Source of the DNA: Euryhalocaulis caribicus | GTDB taxonomy: Bacteria > Pseudomonadota > Alphaproteobacteria > Caulobacterales > Maricaulaceae | NCBI RefSeq assembly: GCF_000412185.1 | Contig: NZ_ASJA01000002.1 | Location: 186,001-250,000 of the forward strand | DNA length: 64,000 nucleotides | Direction: 5' to 3' | Part shown: positions 27,223 through 35,750 of the stretch, piece by piece | How the letters are laid out: every line of letters starts with the position of its first letter | Position numbering within the stretch: the first letter of the stretch is position 1 | Made by a program: the position numbers and the translations under genes | The notes under the pieces: model-generated | Seen by the model: the letters and a program-made list of their open reading frames with translations, nothing else | Databases searched by the model: none | What the model was told of the DNA's origin: nothing

Positions 27223-28260
27223 ATGAGCAAACACAAGACGAAGCGGGTGCGGCGGCCCGCCGAGACATGGCTGTTCGAGACGATGCGGCTGGGCCCGGCG
27301 CGAGGTTTCGCCGTGATGGTGGCGGTGATCTATGGCCTGTTTATCACCGCGACGCTGGTGGCAGACGGGCTTTCCATTCTGGACGCGGGCTCTCCCTATC
27401 TGTTGAGCGTTCCGGCGTGGTCGGGCCTTGTGCTTTCGCTGGTGATTTCGGCAGGGGCGGCGCTTCTCTATTACGGCCGGCTGGCCCCGCACGAGGAACA
27501 TGACGCCCTGATCGAGGCGCTGGGCGAAGGCGAGGCTCTGGACCGGGTCATGGAGGACGCCGATACGGCGCACTGGAGCGAGACGGCGGCGTTCTGGGCC
27601 GGCGTCGTGGCCGGACTGGGCCTGGCCTGGGTGATGCTGGAGGCGGACGGCGAGGATCTGGCCGCGCTGCTGACCGCGTCCCGGATATGGTTCACCATAT
27701 TCATCCCGCTTTCCATTGGCCTGCTGTTCCGCGCCTTTGTCAGTTCACAGCTGTCCGACGGGGTGATGCGCCGCGCCGCGCGCGAGGGCTATCGCCACGA
27801 TACGCTGCGCCCCGAGCGGAGTTTCGTGTTCGGGCGGTTGGCGCTGCGCGGGGCGCTGACCTGGTTCCTGATGGCGGCGATCATCATGCTGTTCTTCGTG
27901 CACGGCGTGGGCAGCATCGGGGCCGTACTGACTGCTGTCGTCGCAATTGGCGGGGCGCTGTCCTCTCTGATCGGGCCGCTGACGGCGGTGCGGGGTGAAA
28001 TCCGCAAGGCCAAGGAGACGGAGCTGGACCGGCTGCACGCGGCAATGCGGGAGGCGCGAAGCGGGGCGCTGAACGGCGATGCGGGCGCGGCGCAGCGCCT
28101 GGGCGGGCTGGCGGCCTATGAACAGGCCGTCCGGGCATCGCCGGACTGGCCGGTTTCCGCGCCGGTCACCACGCGCTTTTTCCTCTATATCCTGATCCCG
28201 ATTGTCCCGTGGTTCGGGTCTGCGATGGCCGAACGCATCGTGATGGAAATGGCCCGCTAG
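27223..28260 (+). CDS. Uncharacterised multi-helix membrane protein
   Basis: A 345-residue protein that I do not recognise. It has a basic N-terminus (SKHKTKRVRRP), about six hydrophobic segments (near 30-48, 63-82, 125-142, 155-172, 208-228, 233-252), then a soluble charged helix (EIRKAKETELDRLHAAMREA) and a last hydrophobic stretch close to the C-terminus. It follows the DUF2339 gene at once, so the two may form a membrane complex. Confidence 0.7.
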   Translation: MSKHKTKRVRRPAETWLFETMRLGPARGFAVMVAVIYGLFITATLVADGLSILDAGSPYLLSVPAWSGLVLSLVISAGAALLYYGRLAPHEEHDALIEALGEGEALDRVMEDADTAHWSETAAFWAGVVAGLGLAWVMLEADGEDLAALLTASRIWFTIFIPLSIGLLFRAFVSSQLSDGVMRRAAREGYRHDTLRPERSFVFGRLALRGALTWFLMAAIIMLFFVHGVGSIGAVLTAVVAIGGALSSLIGPLTAVRGEIRKAKETELDRLHAAMREARSGALNGDAGAAQRLGGLAAYEQAVRASPDWPVSAPVTTRFFLYILIPIVPWFGSAMAERIVMEMAR

Positions 28261-28293
28261 GCAGCGGCGGATCAGACGATTACAGTCCGCGCC

Positions 28294-29097
28294 ATGAGCT
28301 TGAAGATCGCAATCAATGGCGCGGGCGGGCGCATGGGCCGGGAAGTCATCCGCGCCGCCCATGCCATGAAGAATATAACGCTGATCGGCGGGTCCGTGCG
28401 CCCGGGATCGGAAAGCGAAGGCGAGGATCTGGGCCGGATCGGCGGGCTGGACCGGCTGGGCATCGCCACGGTCAGCGATGAATCGGCGTTCACAGACGCG
28501 CAGGCAGTGATCGATTTCTCCGCGCCTGACGCGGCGATCAAGATGCTGGGCGTCCTGCCGGAAGGCTGCGCCTTCATCACCGGTACGACCGGGTATGACC
28601 GCGAGCAGAGCAAGACAATGGAAGCCGCCGCGCAGGACCGGGCCATCGTGGCGGCCGGGAATTTTTCTCTGGGCGTGAACCTGCTGACGGCGCTGGCGGA
28701 GACCGCGGCGAAGGCGCTGGGCGAGGACTGGGACATCGAGATTTCGGAGACCCATCACCGGCGCAAGGCCGATGCACCCTCAGGCACCGCGCTGATGCTG
28801 GGCCGGGCGGCGGCCCGCGGCCGGAACGCCAGCCTGGACGCGCTGGCCGAGTATGCGCGCTATGGTCAGACCGGCCCGCGCAAGGAAGGCAAGATCGGAT
28901 TCCAGGTCAGCCGCGCGGGCGGCATAGTTGGTGAACATGAAATCACATTCACGTCTGAGACCGAGCGGGTATTACTGGGTCATACCGCCCTGGACCGGTC
29001 CATTTTCGCCGAAGGCGCGCTGAAAGCGGCGCTTTGGGCGGCCGGACAGAAACCCGGGCTTTACGACATGCAGGACGTATTGGGATTGAAACAATGA
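28294..29097 (+). CDS. dapB: 4-hydroxy-tetrahydrodipicolinate reductase
   Basis: A 267-residue NAD(P)H-dependent reductase of the diaminopimelate/lysine pathway, giving precursors for peptidoglycan. The Rossmann motif INGAGGRMGREVI, the FSAPDAAIKML loop, TGTTGYDREQ, the NFSLGVNLL segment and the catalytic EISETHHRRKADAPSGTAL are all present. Its stop overlaps the next start (ATGA). Confidence 0.98.
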   Translation: MSLKIAINGAGGRMGREVIRAAHAMKNITLIGGSVRPGSESEGEDLGRIGGLDRLGIATVSDESAFTDAQAVIDFSAPDAAIKMLGVLPEGCAFITGTTGYDREQSKTMEAAAQDRAIVAAGNFSLGVNLLTALAETAAKALGEDWDIEISETHHRRKADAPSGTALMLGRAAARGRNASLDALAEYARYGQTGPRKEGKIGFQVSRAGGIVGEHEITFTSETERVLLGHTALDRSIFAEGALKAALWAAGQKPGLYDMQDVLGLKQ

Positions 29098-29504
29098 GCG
29101 AGATGCACCGGGGGCAGTGCCTGTGCGGCGCGGTGAAGTTCGATATCGCGGGGCCGCTGAAAGATGTCAGCGCCTGCCATTGCGGTCAGTGCCGGCAATG
29201 GTCCGGACATTATTGGGCAAGCGTGAATTCCGCGCTGGACGATCTCGAGATACTGGACGCCGAGGATTCGCTTCGATGGTACCGGGCGTCCGACTTCGCG
29301 CGGCGCGGCTTCTGCAGCGTCTGCGGGTCGTCACTGTTCTGGCATGCGGACGGGCTGGATGAACACAAGGACCGCATCGCCATCGCAGCCGGCGCGCTGG
29401 AACGGCCCACGGGGTTAAAAACCGGCGAGCATATCTTCCTGGAGTCACAGGGCGATTATTACGAATTGCCCGAGGACGGCGCGACGCAGTTCGATACCGA
29501 TTAG
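29094..29504 (+). CDS. GFA family (CENP-V/GFA domain) zinc protein
   Basis: A 136-residue protein with the GFA-type double zinc site: C9 and C11 in GQCLCGAVKF, C28, C30 and C33 in SACHCGQCRQWSG, and a later GFCSVCGSSLFWH pair. Family members include enzymes acting on glutathione adducts, but many have no known substrate. ATG 29094 overlaps the dapB stop by 4 bases. Confidence 0.9.
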   Translation: MSEMHRGQCLCGAVKFDIAGPLKDVSACHCGQCRQWSGHYWASVNSALDDLEILDAEDSLRWYRASDFARRGFCSVCGSSLFWHADGLDEHKDRIAIAAGALERPTGLKTGEHIFLESQGDYYELPEDGATQFDTD

Positions 29505-29515
29505 GATTCGCCGCG

Positions 29516-29980
29516 TTACCAGCTTCCGGTATTTTCCATCGAGGACCAGGGCTCTTTCGGCGGCAGCTTTTCGCCGCGCTGGAGCAGTTCGACCGATATG
29601 CCGTCCGGCGAGCGGACGAAAGCCATATAGCCGTCGCGCGGCGGCCGGTTGATCGCGTAGCCCATGGACTGAAGATGGCCGCAGAGGGCGTAGACATCCG
29701 CCACGCGATAGGCGACGTGGCCGAAATTGCGACCGCCCTCATAGTCCTCCGGATCCCAGTTATGGGTCATCTCGATCATCGGCAGACCTTCGGGCAGCGG
29801 ATATTCGTCGCCCTTCAGGCCCGAGGCGGCGATATCGTCCGGATGGGCAAGGAAGATCAGGGTGAAGCGCCCGGCCTCGCTGTCCGACCGCCGCACCTCT
29901 TTCAGGCCGAGGCCTTCGCAATAGAAGCGCAGCGACTCGTCCACGTCGCGGATACGGACCATGGTGTGCAGAAAGCCCAT
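29516..29980 (-). CDS. gloA: Lactoylglutathione lyase (glyoxalase I)
   Basis: A 154-residue VOC-fold enzyme that isomerises the methylglyoxal-glutathione hemithioacetal to lactoylglutathione. All four metal ligands are in place: H5 (FLHTMVRI), E70 (MIEMTHNW), H88 (FGHVAYRV) and E131 (ISVELLQR). ATG 29978-29980 is chosen; a TTG six bases upstream would overlap the previous gene. A glutathione synthetase gene is in the window at 5.6 kb. Confidence 0.93.
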   Translation of the reverse strand: MGFLHTMVRIRDVDESLRFYCEGLGLKEVRRSDSEAGRFTLIFLAHPDDIAASGLKGDEYPLPEGLPMIEMTHNWDPEDYEGGRNFGHVAYRVADVYALCGHLQSMGYAINRPPRDGYMAFVRSPDGISVELLQRGEKLPPKEPWSSMENTGSW

Positions 29981-29982
29981 CC

Positions 29983-30474
29983 TCAAGCGTCCCGGGTCTT
30001 GCGGTCAGCGGCCTCGCGGATGATTTCCTCGTCAATCGAGCCGCGGGGCTTGCGGTGGTAGAAGCGCGCGGCGAGCGCAACGATGACCGCCCACAGGCCG
30101 ATCATCCCGAAGAACATGTAGAACTGCCACATCAGCACCCCCGGCGCGTAGAAAGCCGGGGTTTCCGCGCGCAGCCAGAAAAAGCGCCAGATCGCGTCCA
30201 GAAGCGCCATGACGGCGGGGGTTAGCACCAGAACCCCGGCCAGGCCCGCCGCCATGAAGATCTGCCCGCGCGGGCCGTGGGCGCGCATGAAGGCGGCGCG
30301 GAATCCGTCCCGGTCCAGCCCGCGGAGGGAAGCGGGGGAATCCTCGCATCTTTTGTCATAGACCTCGTCCGCGTCGCGCAGGGCGCCGCGCCGCATGAAC
30401 CAAGTCACGACAGTCAGGCCCAGCACGAAAATCGCGAAAAGAACGAAAAAGGCCGGAAGGAAATAGGATATCAC
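29983..30474 (-). CDS. Uncharacterised membrane protein
   Basis: A 163-residue protein with three hydrophobic segments (ISYFLPAFFVLFAIFVLGLT at the N-terminus, near 70-90, and near 115-137) and a basic C-terminus (HRKPRGSIDEE). I do not recognise the family. GTG 30472-30474 overlaps the Ada-like gene stop by 4 bases (GTGA), and gloA follows 2 bases after its stop, so the three genes are one operon. Confidence 0.7.
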   Translation of the reverse strand: MISYFLPAFFVLFAIFVLGLTVVTWFMRRGALRDADEVYDKRCEDSPASLRGLDRDGFRAAFMRAHGPRGQIFMAAGLAGVLVLTPAVMALLDAIWRFFWLRAETPAFYAPGVLMWQFYMFFGMIGLWAVIVALAARFYHRKPRGSIDEEIIREAADRKTRDA

Positions 30475-31346
30475 GCGGCGTGAAGCTCCCTGAAGCTTTC
30501 GAAGGCCAGCATGGCCCGCTTGCGGTCGACGCCCCAGTGATAGCCGGTCAGGCGGGCGTCTGACGAGAGGGCGCGGTGACACGGAATCAGCCAGGAGACC
30601 GGGTTGCGCCCCACCGCCGCGCCGACCGCCCGCGCCGCCGAGGGCTTGCCGATGGCCGCGGCGATGTCGCCATAGGCCACCGCCTTGCCCGGGGGGATAG
30701 CCAGAAGCGCGCGCCAGACCTGACGCTGGAAATCCGAGCCATAGAGGGCGAGCGGGGTGCGCTCGCCGGCAAAAATCCGTGCGGCGTATTCTCCGGCGGC
30801 GGCGTCATCGCGCACAAATTCGGCGGCGGGATAGCGGGAGGTCAGGTCCGTTTCCGCCGCTTCCTCCGCGCCCTCATCGGCAAAGGCCAGCGCGGAAAGC
30901 CCGCGCGGCGCGATCAGGAAAACGCCGATCCCGAACGGAGTGTCGGCGCGGCCGAGACGGAATGTCAGGCCCTGGCCCCGGCGTTTCGCGTCGCCCGGCG
31001 TCACGGCCTCCTGCGCGATATAGAGATCATGCAGGCGGGAGGGACCGGAGAGCCCCGACTCCAGAGCCGCCTCCAGAATGGAGGCGCCGTCCGCGAGCAG
31101 GGAGCGGGAGAAGGCGTGGGTCAGCGCGTCTGAAAACCGCTTGGGACTGGTGCCTGTCCAGCGGGCGAAGGTGCGGTGGAAATGATGCGGGCTGACCCCG
31201 GCCTGACGCGCCGCGTCCTCGAAAGAGGGCCGGTCGCGCCAGTTTTCCTCAAGATATTTCAGCGCCGTGGTCACGCGCTCATAGTCACGGCGGGCCTGAT
31301 CCAGATCGTTGGCGGCGGAGGGTTGCGTCATGGTGGTCGTGGTCAT
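30471..31346 (-). CDS. Ada-like protein: AraC HTH plus O6-alkylguanine-DNA alkyltransferase
   Basis: A 291-residue protein with an N-terminal AraC-type HTH (about 25-110: FEDAARQAGVSPHHFHRTFARWTGTSPKRF) and a C-terminal suicidal methyltransferase domain (DFQRQVWRALLAIPPGKAVAYGDIA, then the acceptor Cys in IPCHR). The Ada phosphotriester (N-Ada, four-Cys zinc) domain is absent, so this is a short Ada that can repair O6-methylguanine but would sense damage differently. First gene of a run with a membrane protein and gloA. Confidence 0.92.
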   Translation of the reverse strand: MTTTTMTQPSAANDLDQARRDYERVTTALKYLEENWRDRPSFEDAARQAGVSPHHFHRTFARWTGTSPKRFSDALTHAFSRSLLADGASILEAALESGLSGPSRLHDLYIAQEAVTPGDAKRRGQGLTFRLGRADTPFGIGVFLIAPRGLSALAFADEGAEEAAETDLTSRYPAAEFVRDDAAAGEYAARIFAGERTPLALYGSDFQRQVWRALLAIPPGKAVAYGDIAAAIGKPSAARAVGAAVGRNPVSWLIPCHRALSSDARLTGYHWGVDRKRAMLAFESFRELHAA

Positions 31347-31453
31347 GGCTTTATCATCTTGCTTGTAGCGCCCGTCCCGGTAGGGCGGGAAGGGCCGTCG
31401 CGGATGAAGTTACGGGCGCCAATGATGCGCGGCGACCCGAACCTTGCGCCGTT

Positions 31454-31978
31454 TCAGGCGCGTTCCGCCCGGGCGTCCGCAAAGGCGCGGCCCAGCGCGT
31501 CGCCAAAAGCCTCGCGTTCCTCGGGGGAAAGAAAGGCGCCGAGGACCAGCGTCTTGCCCGAGATCGTGACGCAGACCTGACCTTCATGCTTCATCGGCCT
31601 GTCCACCTGCACCCGGGCGAGCTGGGGCGCCACGCGCCAGTGGCGGGCATATCCGTTGGGCGCGATGCGGGCGAATTGCGCGCCCTCCGCGGTGACCTGC
31701 ACCAGTTCCCGCAATCTTCCCTGCCGGTAGGAGAGACGAAACGCGCCCCAGACCAGCAGCACGTCCAGCCCGAAAAACCCGATGACCGGCCAGGCGCCCA
31801 TGGACACGAAAGCGATCCCGGCGAAAAAACTGGCCGCGACCAGCGTGCCCATCAGCGCCACGAAACCGATATTGGGCAGGGAGCGATTGGGCGCGAGGGT
31901 GGCGTCCATATAGGTCCGTCCCGAGAGGCGGGAAGGCAGGCCCGGCGCCGCGGGCAGGGTTTCCATCCGTGCGGCCAT
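31454..31978 (-). CDS. DUF2244 membrane protein
   Basis: A 174-residue protein with a double hydrophobic hairpin (NIGFVALMGTLVAASFFAGIAF, then WPVIGFFGLDVLLVWGAF) and a soluble C-terminal part that matches DUF2244 proteins; function unknown. The start at 31978 is the best placed ATG, though a Met four residues on is possible. It is divergent from nth, 37 bases apart, a neighbourhood often seen in alphaproteobacteria. Confidence 0.78.
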   Translation of the reverse strand: MAARMETLPAAPGLPSRLSGRTYMDATLAPNRSLPNIGFVALMGTLVAASFFAGIAFVSMGAWPVIGFFGLDVLLVWGAFRLSYRQGRLRELVQVTAEGAQFARIAPNGYARHWRVAPQLARVQVDRPMKHEGQVCVTISGKTLVLGAFLSPEEREAFGDALGRAFADARAERA

Positions 31979-32015
31979 TGCAGAGAGGCATATAGGCGGG
32001 CTATCGGCTTTCGTC

Positions 32016-32678
32016 ATGGGACAAAGACGCAGATTGACGCAGGACGAGGCGGCCGAGCTTTACGAGAAGCTGGGCGAGGCGCTGCCGGAGCCGAAGACGG
32101 AGCTGGTCTATAGCGATCCGTTCACCCTTCTGGTGGCGGTGGTGCTGTCCGCGCAGGCCACCGATGTGGGCGTGAACAAGGCCACGCCCGGCCTGTTCGC
32201 GCTGGCCGGCACGCCGGATGAGATGGCGAGGCTGACGCCGGAACAGGTGGAGGAGAAGATCAAGACGATCGGCCTCTACCGGAACAAGGCAAAGAACGTG
32301 GTCGCCCTGTCGAAACAGCTGATCGAGGAACATGACGGAGCGGTGCCGCAGACCCGCGCGGCGCTGGAAGCCCTGCCGGGCGTTGGCCGGAAGACCGCGA
32401 ACGTGGTGCTGGCCGAGGCGTTCGGTGAAGGAACGATCGCTGTGGACACCCATGTTTTCCGGGTTTCCAACCGCACCGGCCTGGCCCCCGGCAAGACCGT
32501 CGACAAGGTCGAGGAAAAGCTGATGAAGATCACGCCGGAGAAATATCTCCACGGCGCGCATCACTGGCTGATCCTGCATGGCCGTTATGTCTGCAAGGCG
32601 CGCAAGCCCGAATGCTGGCGCTGTCACGTGGCCGATATCTGTCTTTACAGAGACAAGACGCCGAAGCCGGAGAAATAG
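32016..32678 (+). CDS. nth: Endonuclease III
   Basis: A 220-residue DNA glycosylase/AP lyase for oxidised pyrimidines in base-excision repair. The helix-hairpin-helix LPGVGRKTANVV, the catalytic Asp in AVDTHVFRV and Lys in the same HhH region are present. The [4Fe-4S] motif C-x6-C-x2-C-x5-C (CKARKPECWRCHVADIC) is complete. Confidence 0.98.
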   Translation: MGQRRRLTQDEAAELYEKLGEALPEPKTELVYSDPFTLLVAVVLSAQATDVGVNKATPGLFALAGTPDEMARLTPEQVEEKIKTIGLYRNKAKNVVALSKQLIEEHDGAVPQTRAALEALPGVGRKTANVVLAEAFGEGTIAVDTHVFRVSNRTGLAPGKTVDKVEEKLMKITPEKYLHGAHHWLILHGRYVCKARKPECWRCHVADICLYRDKTPKPEK

Positions 32679-32682
32679 ACCC

Positions 32683-33156
32683 CTATTCGCGCGGCTTGGC
32701 GATCAGCGTGTCGTAATCGAAAGCCGCGCGAAGTTCTTCCAGCGCCTTGCGCATCTTCGGGGCGTTGCAGCCCTGATAATAGGCGACGCGCTTTTTCCCG
32801 GCCCGTTTCGACCAGGTGATGATGGCCGTCTGGGCGTCCGTATGGGGATTCCGGCAGGCGGCCGGATTGCCCATGGTGATGTCCGGGTCGCGGGCGTCGA
32901 ATCCGGCTTCTTCCAGCGCCGCGGCCGCGCGGTCATAGGCGGCCGGCGAAAGCTGGCCGCGATGCAGGCCGGTCTGGCGGGTGTTGCGCCCGCCTTCAAG
33001 CACATAGGCGCCGTCGCTGTGCAGGGTCATCGTGTAGACCGGACAGAAGCCGAAACACGGGGTTTCTTCGAGCGTGATCGCGGCGTCCGCGCCGGTTTCC
33101 GGCGCGGTTGCGCAAGCGGCGAGACCGAGGAACAGGCAGACAATCGGGCGCTTCAT
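32683..33156 (-). CDS. DUF6438 lipoprotein-like protein
   Basis: A 157-residue exported protein with a short signal peptide and lipobox-like LAAC. The mature part starts with ETPCFGFCPVYTMTLHSDG, the CFGxCPxY motif of DUF6438 proteins, and holds two more Cys (AACRNPH, YQGCNAP), so disulfides are likely. Function unknown. Confidence 0.75.
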   Translation of the reverse strand: MKRPIVCLFLGLAACATAPETGADAAITLEETPCFGFCPVYTMTLHSDGAYVLEGGRNTRQTGLHRGQLSPAAYDRAAAALEEAGFDARDPDITMGNPAACRNPHTDAQTAIITWSKRAGKKRVAYYQGCNAPKMRKALEELRAAFDYDTLIAKPRE

Positions 33157-33216
33157 GGCGTTTCCCTGCAGCCGGAAATGGGAGGCGAGAATTCTACGCC
33201 CGGCGCGGCGCGCGAT

Positions 33217-34110
33217 CTAGAGCAGCCGCGCTTCCAGCGCTTTGGTGAAGCGATCCGCAGCGGCGTCCGCGCCGTCTTCGGCGAAGGGCAGATAGAGATA
33301 GGGCTCGATCAGCTCCAGCTCCATCACCAGCCACTGACCGCCCGGACCGCGCACCAGGTCAACACGCGCATAGAGGAGTTCCTCGCCCCATGCCTCCAGC
33401 GCGTTCTGCGCGGCCTCGATCTGCGAGAAATTGGGACGCAGCGAGACTTCGGTGGCGCCGAACAGGCTCTGGGTGCGGTAATCGCCGTCTTTGGGACGCT
33501 TCAGCAGGCCGTGGCTGAGCTGGCCATTATAGAAAATCAGCGTGACTTCGCCTTCTTCGGCGACCGCGCTCATATAGGGCTGGATCAGGCACTGGTCCAG
33601 CGGCAGGTCATCGGCGCCGGGCAGGCTTTCGCCCTGTTTGATGCGGGCCTGACGCCATGAACAGGCGCCGACCACCGGTTTGACGACCACTTCGTCTGTA
33701 TCCAGATCCTCGAAAGCGGCGTTTATGCTGGTGGCGTCCGCGCTGTCCGCGCGCACGGTCGGCAGGCAGGGAACGCCCTTGTCCGCCAGATCCATCAGAT
33801 AGGTTTTCTGCATGTTCCGGCGCAGCGTATCGACCGGGTTGAGAAGCCGGGTTTCCTTCGCGATGCCTTCCATTTCAGGCAGGAAAGTTTCGGGTTTTTT
33901 CGTGTAATCCCAGACGGCGCGCACTACGGCGGCGTCATAGGAGGCCCAGTCCGTCGGCTCGTCCCAGACTTCGGGGAACAGGGTCAGGCCAGCGCGGCGG
34001 GCGGATTGGCTGAGGGCCGAAAGTTCGGATTCGACTTCCCAGGCGTCCTCGCGGCGGTTCTCACGGCCCGGGGCGACGTCGGCGGAGAGCAGGTAGGCGA
34101 TGCGTTTCAT
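33217..34110 (-). CDS. ATP-grasp family ligase, substrate unknown
   Basis: A 297-residue protein with the ATP-grasp fold: NPVDTLRRNMQKTYLMDLADKG leads into the nucleotide-binding lobe, DEVVVKPVVGACSW binds ATP, GEVTLIFYNGQLSHGLLKRP is the conserved mid strand, and ARVDLVRGPGGQWLVMELELIEP is the metal-binding end. It resembles the RimK/glutathione-synthetase-like group that includes DcsG, but nothing shows the amino-acid substrates. It stands alone, divergent from the PfkB kinase gene. Confidence 0.8.
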   Translation of the reverse strand: MKRIAYLLSADVAPGRENRREDAWEVESELSALSQSARRAGLTLFPEVWDEPTDWASYDAAVVRAVWDYTKKPETFLPEMEGIAKETRLLNPVDTLRRNMQKTYLMDLADKGVPCLPTVRADSADATSINAAFEDLDTDEVVVKPVVGACSWRQARIKQGESLPGADDLPLDQCLIQPYMSAVAEEGEVTLIFYNGQLSHGLLKRPKDGDYRTQSLFGATEVSLRPNFSQIEAAQNALEAWGEELLYARVDLVRGPGGQWLVMELELIEPYLYLPFAEDGADAAADRFTKALEARLL

Positions 34111-34236
34111 GGGTCCGGTCGCTACCGGAATATGCAGCGCACGCCAAGCCCGCCTTGCAATTGGCCGCGCAGGATGGCTTGTTCGGCGCGATTATTCGCA
34201 CTTTCTGAATTCGCAATCTTTCTGGAGTTTGCTCCC

Positions 34237-35232
34237 ATGAGCACCCCCCGTTTCGACGTGATTGGCGTCGGCAACGCTATTGTCGACGTCCTGTCCCCGG
34301 TCGAGGACGCCTTTCTGGCCAAGCACGATATCGCCAAGGCCGGCATGACCCTGATCGAACAGGACCGCGCCGAAGAGCTGTATGACGCGTTCGGCGAAAA
34401 GACCGAACAATCCGGCGGCTCCGCCGCCAACACCATCGCCGGCATCGCCTCCCTCGGGCTGGATGCGGCCTATATCGGCAAGACGGCCGATGACGGGCTG
34501 GGCGAGTCCTTCGGCGACGGCCTGCGCAAGCTGGGCGTCCATTACGAGACGCGGCCGCTCTCGGGCGGGCCGTCTACGGCGCGCTGCCTGATCGCGGTGA
34601 CGCCGGACGGCGAGCGTTCGATGAGCACGTTCCTGGGCGCGTCCGTCGAGTTTTCCGAGGTCGACGTGGATTCCGCGCTGATCAAGGATTCCAAGATCGT
34701 CTTCATGGAAGGCTATCTGTTCGACAAGGACGCCGCCAAGCACGCCTTCGTGCGCGCCGCCGAAGCCGCGGAAGCGGCCAACCGCAATGTCGCGCTGACG
34801 CTGTCCGACACGTTCTGCGTGGAGCGCCACCGGGCCTCCTTCCTTCACCTGGTGAAGAACCATGTCGATATCCTGTTCGCGAACGAGGCGGAGATCGCCG
34901 CGCTCTACGAGACCGATTTCGACAGCGCCGCGGAAATGGCGCGGAAGGACTGCAAGCTTGTTGCGCTGACGCGGTCGGAGAAGGGCTCGATGATCGTCTC
35001 CGGCGAGGAGACCCATCACGTGAAGGCGCGGCCCATCGAGAAGCTGGTGGATGCGACCGGCGCGGGCGACCTTTACGCCGCCGGATTCCTGGCCGGCTAT
35101 GCGCGCGGGCTGGATCTGGCCGATTGCGGAACGCTCGGCTCCATCGCCGCGGCCGAAGTGATCAGCCATTACGGCGCCCGGCCGGAAGTTCCGCTGGATC
35201 GTCTGGCGGCGGAAGCCGGGATCCGGCTCTAG
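34237..35232 (+). CDS. Adenosine kinase (PfkB family)
   Basis: A 331-residue PfkB/ribokinase-fold sugar or nucleoside kinase. N-terminal FDVIGVGNAIVDVLSPVED and the GGSAANTIAGIASLG loop are typical of the adenosine-kinase subgroup; the catalytic and anion-hole motif VDATGAGDLYAAGFLAGYARG is complete. ATG 34237 follows GGAG at a rather wide spacing; the longer frame upstream is antisense to the ATP-grasp gene. Confidence 0.88.
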   Translation: MSTPRFDVIGVGNAIVDVLSPVEDAFLAKHDIAKAGMTLIEQDRAEELYDAFGEKTEQSGGSAANTIAGIASLGLDAAYIGKTADDGLGESFGDGLRKLGVHYETRPLSGGPSTARCLIAVTPDGERSMSTFLGASVEFSEVDVDSALIKDSKIVFMEGYLFDKDAAKHAFVRAAEAAEAANRNVALTLSDTFCVERHRASFLHLVKNHVDILFANEAEIAALYETDFDSAAEMARKDCKLVALTRSEKGSMIVSGEETHHVKARPIEKLVDATGAGDLYAAGFLAGYARGLDLADCGTLGSIAAAEVISHYGARPEVPLDRLAAEAGIRL

Positions 35233-35750
35233 GCCTCTTTCCGTCTCACCCGGACATAGAACGCGCCCCCGCCGCCATGCCGGACATGGGCGGGGGCGTA
35301 TCCGGAGACATGGGCGGAGAAATCCGGGCTGGCGAGCCAGTCCGGGAAGCGGCGGCGTATGACGCCCTCGCCGCTCTTGCCTTTGCCCGTGATAATCAGA
35401 AGCGTGCGCTTTTCCTGCGCCCTTGCGCGGACGATGAAGTCCAGAAGGTCTGCACGGGCCTGATCCTGATTGAGACCGTGGAGGTCGATCCGTCCTTCCA
35501 CCTCTATCCGTCCGCGGCGGACGCGTTTTTCGCCCGAGACGTCCGCCGGCCCGGGCGGGCGCGGGGGCGCAGCCTTGGGCGCCGGCGCGGCGGCGGGCCT
35601 TTGCGGCTTCGGCTTTGAGGCCGGAGCGCCTGCAGATTTAGAAACAGGTTCGGGGTCGGGAAGTTTGCGGCCCTCGCGCGGGCTGACGGTCCTCGCCACG
35701 CGGCGCCACACGGCGCGGTCTTCCGGGGTCAGATCCCGGCGGCGGGTCAT
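35229..35750 (-). CDS. Smr-domain protein
   Basis: A 173-residue protein: a basic, Pro/Ala-rich linker (about 30-75) and a C-terminal Smr domain with IDLHGLNQDQAR (DLHG motif) and LLIITGKGKSGEGVI (TGKG motif). Smr domains bind or cut branched DNA or RNA. ATG 35748-35750 overlaps the mltA stop by 4 bases (ATGA). Confidence 0.9.
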   Translation of the reverse strand: MTRRRDLTPEDRAVWRRVARTVSPREGRKLPDPEPVSKSAGAPASKPKPQRPAAAPAPKAAPPRPPGPADVSGEKRVRRGRIEVEGRIDLHGLNQDQARADLLDFIVRARAQEKRTLLIITGKGKSGEGVIRRRFPDWLASPDFSAHVSGYAPAHVRHGGGGAFYVRVRRKEA